Below, one piece after another: positions 58,308 to 64,000 of a DNA stretch of 64,000 bases. Made by a program: the position numbers and the translations under genes. Within the stretch, counting starts at the first letter, position 1. Each line of letters opens with the position of its first letter. Source of the stretch: Hedera helix (Eukaryota; Streptophyta; Magnoliopsida; Apiales; Araliaceae); contig OX359283.1 in NCBI GenBank assembly GCA_947179155.2, positions 10,401,764 through 10,465,763 of the forward strand, in the 5' to 3' direction. The notes under the pieces were generated by a model. That model was not told where the DNA came from and ran no database searches. It saw only the letters and a list, made by a program, of their open reading frames with translations.

Positions 58308-61006
58308 ATCTCTCACTTGCACTAAAGCCAATCGCCATGATATCTAATATCCATCTTCTCTAAGTGATGATCAAACTGCTTTTGAGTTAAAACTTTAGTA
58401 AATGGATCTGTTATGTTGTCAAGAGAGTCGACACGCTCCAAGGTGACATCTCATCTTTCAATGATTTCTCTAATCAAATGAAATCGCCGCAACACGTGTT
58501 TGGATTTCTGATAAGACCTGGGTTCATTAGCTTGTGCAACAGCTCCCGTGTTGTCACAAAATAAAAGCACTAGTCTTTGAATGCTAGGAACCACTCCAAG
58601 TTTTGTAATGAATTTCTTAATCCAAACAGCTTCCTTTGTAGCTTCACTTGCAGCTATGTATTATGCATCTGTCACTGAATCAGCAACTGTTTGCTGTTTG
58701 AAACTTTTTCAACTCACTGCGCCACCGTTTAGGGTAAATACATAACCCGAACAGATTTACTATCATCTCGGTCAATTTGAAAACTTGAGTCTGTATAGCC
58801 CTCTAGTTTCAAATCAGACCCACCGTAGATAAGAAATGTATCTTTAGTCCTTCTTAAGTACTTTAGAATATTTTCACTACCTTCTAGTGTTCTTCTCTAG
58901 GATTAGACTGATATCTGCTTGTTACACTAAGTGCATGAGCAACATCAGGTCTTGAACATATCATCCCATACATGATAGATCATATTGCTGAGGCATAAGG
59001 AATCTTACTCATACAGTTTCTCTCTTTAGGTGTCTTTGGGGCCTGCTTCTTCGAGAGATGTATTCCAGAACCCATCGGCATGAGCCCTTTCTTGGAATCT
59101 TCCATGCTAAACTTCTTTAGCATAGAATTAATGTACATTCCTTGGGACAAGCCAAACATCCTTTTAGATCCATCTCTATAGATCTTTATCCCCAAAATAT
59201 AGGATGCTTCTCCCAAGTCCTTCATGGAGAAGTGTTTAGATAACCAAATCTTGATCGACTGTAACATTGGAACATCATTCCCTATTAGTAATATATCATC
59301 AACATATAATACTAGAAATGTGACAGCGCTCCCACTAACCTTCTTGTACACACATAGTTCATCCTCATTTTTGATAAAATCAAACTCTTTGATTGTCTCA
59401 TCAAAACAGATGTTCCATCTTCGAGAAGCTCGCTTCTATCCATAGATAGATCGTTGTAGCTTACAGACTTGATTTGTTCCAACCTTTGAAACAAATACCT
59501 CTGGCTGTATCATGTATACATCGTCTTCTAGTTTCCTATTGAGGAAGGTCGTTTTCACATCTATTTGCCAGATCTCATAGTCATGATAAACTGCAATTGC
59601 AAGCAAAATCCAAATGGACTTGAGAATTGCTACTGGTGAGAAGGTTTCATCATAGTCAACACCTTGTCTTTGTCGGAAACCTTTTGCAACCAATCAAGCC
59701 TTATAGGTCTTTACATTGCCGTTTGCTCTAGTCTTTTTCTTAAATACCCATTTGCACTCAATAGGCTTAATGCCCTCAGGAGGAGTAACCAAAGTCCATA
59801 CTTGATTCTCATACATGGAGTCCATCTTGGATTTCATGGCTGGTAGCCATTTCTCTGAGTCTTTACTACTCATTGCCTCTTCATAAGTCCATGGATCATC
59901 ATTATCTATGATGTGTACCTCATCATCATCTTCTATGATGAATCCATACCTTTCAGGTATCTTCGGTACTCTTCTAGATTTACGAATAGGTTGTGGTACA
60001 TTGGGTTGTGTTACTTGGTTAGGTATCTCACTTTGACCCATAGTGTTTTGTGGTTCTTGAACTTCTTCAAGGTTTATCTTACTCCTACTGACCCCTTCGA
60101 GGATAAATTCCTTTTCCAATAAGGTAGCATATTTTGCAACAAACACCTTTTGCTCAGTAGGATGATAGAAATAATACCCTACAGTTTCTTTAGGGTATCC
60201 CACAAATTTACACTTATCAGATCTTGTCTCTAGCTTATTAATTCAAACTTTTTGACATAAGCTGGACAACCCCAAATCTTAACATACTTAAGATTAGGTT
60301 TCCTTCCTGTCCATACTTCATATAGAGTCTCGGGAACGGATTTAGAAGGTACTTTGTTAAGTAAGTATACAGTCGTTTCTAGGGTATAGCCCCAGAATGA
60401 AACTGGAAAATCGGTAAAACTCATCATGGAAAGAACCATATCCAATAATGTTCGATTTCTCCTTTCAGATACACCATTCATTTGTGGAGTACCTAGTGGA
60501 GTCCATTATGAGATTATACCATTTTCTTTGAGATAATTGAGAAACTCATTGCTTAAGTATTCACCACCTCGATCCGATCGAAGAATCTTAATACTCTTGC
60601 CAGTTTGTTTCTCTACTTCACTTCTGAATTCTTTGAACTTTTCAAATGATTCAGACTTGTATTTCATCAAATACACGTATCCAAATCTTAAATGATCATC
60701 AGTGAAAGTAATAAAATATGAATACCCTCCTCGTGCATGCATTGTCATAGGTCTATATACATCTGTGTGTACCAACACTAACAACTCTGTAACTTTTTCT
60801 CCTTTTCCACTAAAAGGAGATTTAGTAATTTTACCCATGAGACAAGATTCACAAGTTGGATATGTTTCATAATCAGATAGCTCTAAAAGCCCATCTTTAT
60901 GCAACTTGTTTAATCTTGTTTCATTAATATGACCAAGTCTACAGTGCCACATAAAGGTATATGTTGAAGGTTGTTTGATTTGATGATGATGATTGTTGTG
61001 CAAAAA
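58308..61006 (-). pseudogene. Copia element C pol: integrase, RT, RNase H
   Basis: The minus strand from 61003: pre-integrase zinc region [18 protein letters not shown] then CESCLMGK. The integrase core has [33 protein letters not shown] and [12 protein letters not shown], giving D, D and E. SERRNRTLLDMVLSMMS and the WGCPAYVKKFE region follow. The RT has WVFKKKTRANGNVKTYKA, then a stop, then LVAKGFRQRQGVDYDETFSP, and the catalytic YVDDILLIGND (about 59300) with MKDLGEASYILGIKIYRDG. RNase H (58980-58308) is poorly kept. Stops or frameshifts separate the parts near 60490, 60220, 59694, 59435 and 58980. Residues resemble the Angela lineage; this is an inference. The pre-integrase part is cut at 61006 by a solo LTR. 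Confidence 0.9.
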
Positions 61007-61564
61007 TGATTATAGTAAATATGCTTACATGGTTGGTTGTCAATGTGTATCTGACAAAGTGCTTACGTGTTAATGTGCTTATGTGCTTACTTGATTATGT
61101 GCGTAGATGTTCTAAAAGTGCTTATGTGGTTAATTGACAAAGTGATTATATGTTAATAAAATTATGTGCCTACGTGATCATGTGTGTATGATATATATTT
61201 CAAATACTGTAATTTACACACTTGTATAACACATATATGATCTTGTTGGAAACTATCTGATGCTAATAAAAGATAATTATCTGGTTCAAATGTTGTAAAG
61301 TCATTTTAAAAGATATATGTGTACAAAGGACTTAGATTTTAAAGATCAGAAATGTTAGGTTGATCTTTTTGTAGGAGTCACTCTGCATAAAAGATGTATG
61401 ATATAAGCAGAGTAGCATAAGAATGAATCATTGTTGTATTTATGTATGACAGAGTCTGTAAAGTCCTTTCAATATATAATGATGTAATAATGCAAGAAAG
61501 GACTTAGTTAGAAAAAGATCTAATCTGTTAGGTTGATCTTATGTTAGATCTGATCAGTATATTT

Positions 61565-62750
61565 GATCGTAGAATGGACTCTACGATTCCGAGCAAAGAA
61601 GACTCAACGATTTAGTACAAATCGTAGAGCAGAACTCTACGATCGTCGAACAGTCAGCTAAGCTAGCCAGCAGTTAACGCAGAATCAGAGAATAAATGTA
61701 CTATACGATACACTCAATCTAGCAAGATCGTAGAGTAAAACTTGAAGAACAAGCACATACGAGAACAATACGATTTGCACAGTTAGAAGAAATCATAGAG
61801 TGAAACCGGATGTCTAAAACAATACAGAAGACTGTTCTACACATAGAATAATCGCTGAGTAGAAATAAAGGATGTGTCAACGAAGGCAAAAACTCAATGA
61901 TTCCACTAAGAAGCTCTGCAGTTAACAAACTCTATGATTTGAACAAATGGACAAGATCGTAGAACGAAATCGTAAAGCAAAGCACAACAGACAAACTCTG
62001 CGATCTGAACAGAATAGCAAGATCTCAGAGTAAGAGAAAAAATTGCTCTAACCCAACGTTTTAGTTGAAACACCTCAAGTAACATTCATGGAGCTGATTT
62101 CGCAGAATCAGAATAAACAGCCTATCACTCGACGAATTCACTGAGCAGTTCAGAACCAGTAAACTAACAGAACGACAATATGGTGTGAAAGAAAAGAAAA
62201 TATTCCTTGCCCAGATTCAAGAAAGATTAAGTGCTCTTGATATTCAGATGCATGTCAGAGTCACAGAAGACTTTGTGCCTAAACGACTATAAGTCAGGAC
62301 CAACTGCTCAGGAAAAAGGTGAATAAGGTCAGACTAATGGGACATCTTTGAATGCATTCAGAAAAGCTGGTTCTAAAAGTCAAGGAAGGTATTTATTGAT
62401 GGATCAGAGGATTAATTAGCAAAGAATATAATAATCTTTGCTGAACAACTCTGGGAGTGTAACGGCTATAAATTCAAAGAAAGCTAAGCTACAGTTTGAT
62501 ATATCAGAACATGTCAGAAAAGAAAAAGAACTGACACAAGCAGCAAGAAAGTCAACTTCGAAGATATTAAAGATCTGCACAAAGCCAAATGGAACCAACG
62601 AGATTTCTTTCAACGGTAAAATATGCACAAAGATATAAGGGCTTTGATGATTCACAAAAAGAAGTTGTTGAAAATAAAAAGAAAGAATGGTGGACAACAA
62701 CAGATCGTAGAGTGAAATAGAAAATGAATATGCTGAAGAACTCCACGATC
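61565..62750. repeat. ATCGTAGAG/CTCTACGAT inverted-repeat cluster
   Basis: Hairpins: ATCGTAGA-atggac-TCTACGAT (61565-61586) and ATCGTAGAG-cagaa-CTCTACGAT (61621-61643). Wider or imperfect pairs: CTCTATGAT (61930) with ATCGTAGA (61956), CTCTGCGATC (61996) with GATCTCAGAG (62021), GATCGTAGAG (62703) with CTCCACGATC (62741). Extra single copies lie between. Confidence 0.8.
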
Positions 62751-62879
62751 TATCAGAACACTAATACTAAATTGAGAGAGACATAGAGTGAAATAACTCT
62801 ATTACAAGAGAAGTGTTCAGAGCTGCTAGGCACGCGGTACAAAGAAGCTGAAACGAAAACTTGATACAGACATGGAAGC

Positions 62880-63370
62880 AACTGAGTATCAAAAGGAATG
62901 AGCATTACAGTTATCTCAGAAGCCCATCTCGAGAAGCTATAAACTGCCTATGATAAGAAAGAACAACTGAGTATCAAATGAAAAGAGTTTCACAGTCATC
63001 TCAGGAGTTCGTCTCGAGAAGTTATCAAGTACCAAAGGAGCTGAAGTACAAAAGCTCAGCAGCACATTGGGTGATCACAAGAAGATATTGAACAAATGAA
63101 GAAGCCAAGCATCATTGCCGAACTCAATATCATTTCAAGAATGATCACATCCTGCTACTGAGTATTTAATGTCAATGGAACTTAAAGTACAACTCAGTAG
63201 CAACTCCAACATCTATCATCAAGCAAGGAGCCAAGTCTGTTGGACTTGAAGATGGCAGTTATGTCCTTGTCTTAGTGACTAAAGGAGCCAAGTCTGCTGG
63301 ACTTGAAGAGGGCAGTTATGTCCTTGTCCTAGTGACTAAACTAGCCAAATCTGCTGGGTTTGAAGGGTTC
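62880..63370. repeat. Two short tandem repeats in the 61007-63658 LTR
   Basis: A unit with AACTGAGTATCAAA and ATCTCGAGAAG-like words occurs twice (about 62879-62942 and 62967-63026). A 69-bp unit with GGAGCCAAGTCTGTTGGACT and GGCAGTTATGTCCTTGTC occurs twice, with a partial third (about 63217-63365). Confidence 0.8.
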
Positions 63371-63537
63371 TTGGTGAACCAGAGTTTCCAGGCCTAATGT
63401 GCTTGAAGGGTTCAGTATGAACCATTCTTAGTGGATTTCTTACTCGTTGTAGTAGAAGAGTGGAGTAAGAGTTATTCAATCTTCGAACCACTTAAAACTC
63501 TCTGGTGTCATTTACATTCAGTCATCTACATTCTGAC

Positions 63538-63539
<2 letters not shown>

Positions 63540-63600
<61 letters not shown>
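63540..63600. repeat. (AT)n microsatellite
   Basis: About 28 AT units, interrupted once by a C near the left edge, inside the solo LTR. Confidence 0.9.
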
Positions 63601-63601
<1 letters not shown>

Positions 63602-63663
63602 CTGCTAAAATTGGTTTACTTGACAAGTGGTTATCTTCAATACAGTCTTAATTCAACAAAAAA

Positions 63664-64000
63664 GTTTTACAAATCTTTAAGGGGAGTTTTCAAACTAATA
63701 TTTTACATTATCTCTTTTTCTTTTCTTAGTTTGTTCAATTTACAATATATTTTCTCATAAGTCAAGTAAATAAAGTTCATTCATTAAATTGTCAATACCA
63801 AATAAAACATTATTGTTATAAATAGAACAATTATTGTTCTTTATTATAATCTTAAAACCATCCTTATCTAACATAGGAATAGAAATAATGTTTCTTATAA
63901 GTACTACAACATAATAACAATTATTTAAAGAAATGGACTTGCCCGTAGGTAGTGCTAAACAATAAGTTCCTACAGCTAATGCAGCAACCTTTGATCCATT
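63664..64000 (-). pseudogene. Copia element C, gag/pre-integrase side, continues beyond window
   Basis: From about 63706 the sequence aligns with 32850-33125 of copia element A, including TAGTTTGTTCAA, TTATAAATAGAACAA and GACTTGCCCGTAG-type words. The minus strand would encode the protease to pre-integrase region. Stops are present. The rest lies outside. Confidence 0.75.

Larger units (their letters stand above)
61007..63658 (+). mobile_element. 2.65-kb solo LTR in copia element C
   Basis: Begins TGATTATAGTAAATATGC and ends CTTAATTCAACA, flanked by AAAAA on both sides (61002-61006, 63659-63663). The target duplication is low-complexity, so the exact edges are moderately sure. The right part, with GAACCACTTAAAACTCTCTGG and TTGACAAGTGGTTATCTTC, resembles SIRE-type LTRs. 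It has no coding frame. It has hairpins built on ATCGTAGAG, tandem repeats and an (AT)n run. Confidence 0.65.
54407..64000 (-). mobile_element. Ty1/copia element C, same family as element A, runs off the window
   Basis: It begins TGTTGGGTTGAC after CCAAT (54402-54406) and lies in the Athila env-position ORF. Its 3' LTR (54407-58307) and internal region are on the minus strand. The 5' LTR and the second target-site copy lie beyond the window. It carries one solo LTR in its LTR and one in pol. Pol is better preserved than in element A, which allowed A to be interpreted. Confidence 0.9.

Overview
This window is nuclear DNA of a flowering plant, most likely a eudicot with a repeat-rich genome. 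It holds one recognisable host gene and then roughly 57 kb of transposable elements nested inside one another. Evidence for a plant: a three-exon GT43 xylan glycosyltransferase gene with GT-AG introns, plant-specific Ty3/gypsy lineages (Athila with a tRNA-Asp type primer site; Tat/Ogre with a second RNase H), plant Ty1/copia pol genes, a MULE transposase remnant, and AT-rich DNA with long microsatellites. The exact taxon cannot be read from the sequence.

Layout. 1-2530: mostly unassigned AT-rich DNA with a small MITE-like element (1295-1431) and a perfect 63-bp tandem duplication (1732-1857). 2531-5671 (minus): the IRX9H-like gene, followed upstream by a tandem duplication of its own 5' end (about 5661-6040). 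6341-8760 (plus): a decayed MULE transposase. 8772-9790 (plus): a piece of an Athila element. 9799-10194: a truncated gypsy LTR. 10195-42940 (minus): one old Tat-lineage element, interrupted three times. Its pol is split by a 25.1-kb Ty1/copia element (12969-38088, duplicated site CTTCG), a 1.16-kb solo LTR (38799-39957, TGGAG) and a 2.7-kb solo LTR (39965-42681, GAGTC/GAGTT). When the insertions are ignored, the Tat reading frame runs on across every junction. The copia element is itself split by an almost complete Athila element (15944-31616, GCAAG), and that Athila gag is split by a 4.57-kb solo LTR (18310-22878, GTGAC). 42965-54406 (plus): a second, heavily decayed Athila, broken by LTRs at 47607-50516 and 52143-53681. 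54407-64000 (minus): a third element of the same copia family, running off the window, with an Ogre/Tat-type solo LTR (55043-57012) in its LTR and another solo LTR (61007-63658) in its pol.

No transposon gene is intact. The younger Athila has two LTRs about 98% identical by eye, yet carries four premature stops and one frameshift. Seven solo LTRs against two elements with both LTRs suggest frequent LTR-LTR recombination.

The least expected signal is structural. Several unrelated LTR families each carry private arrays of short hairpins or perfect palindromes. Arm sequences differ from hairpin to hairpin but stay complementary, and loops are partly conserved. The clearest cases are 29283-29437, 42166-42252, 55289-55363 and 61565-61643. 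Most of these families also share a short phrase close to GGGYAAAATSGTMATT. No other gene system, CRISPR array or RNA gene is supported here.
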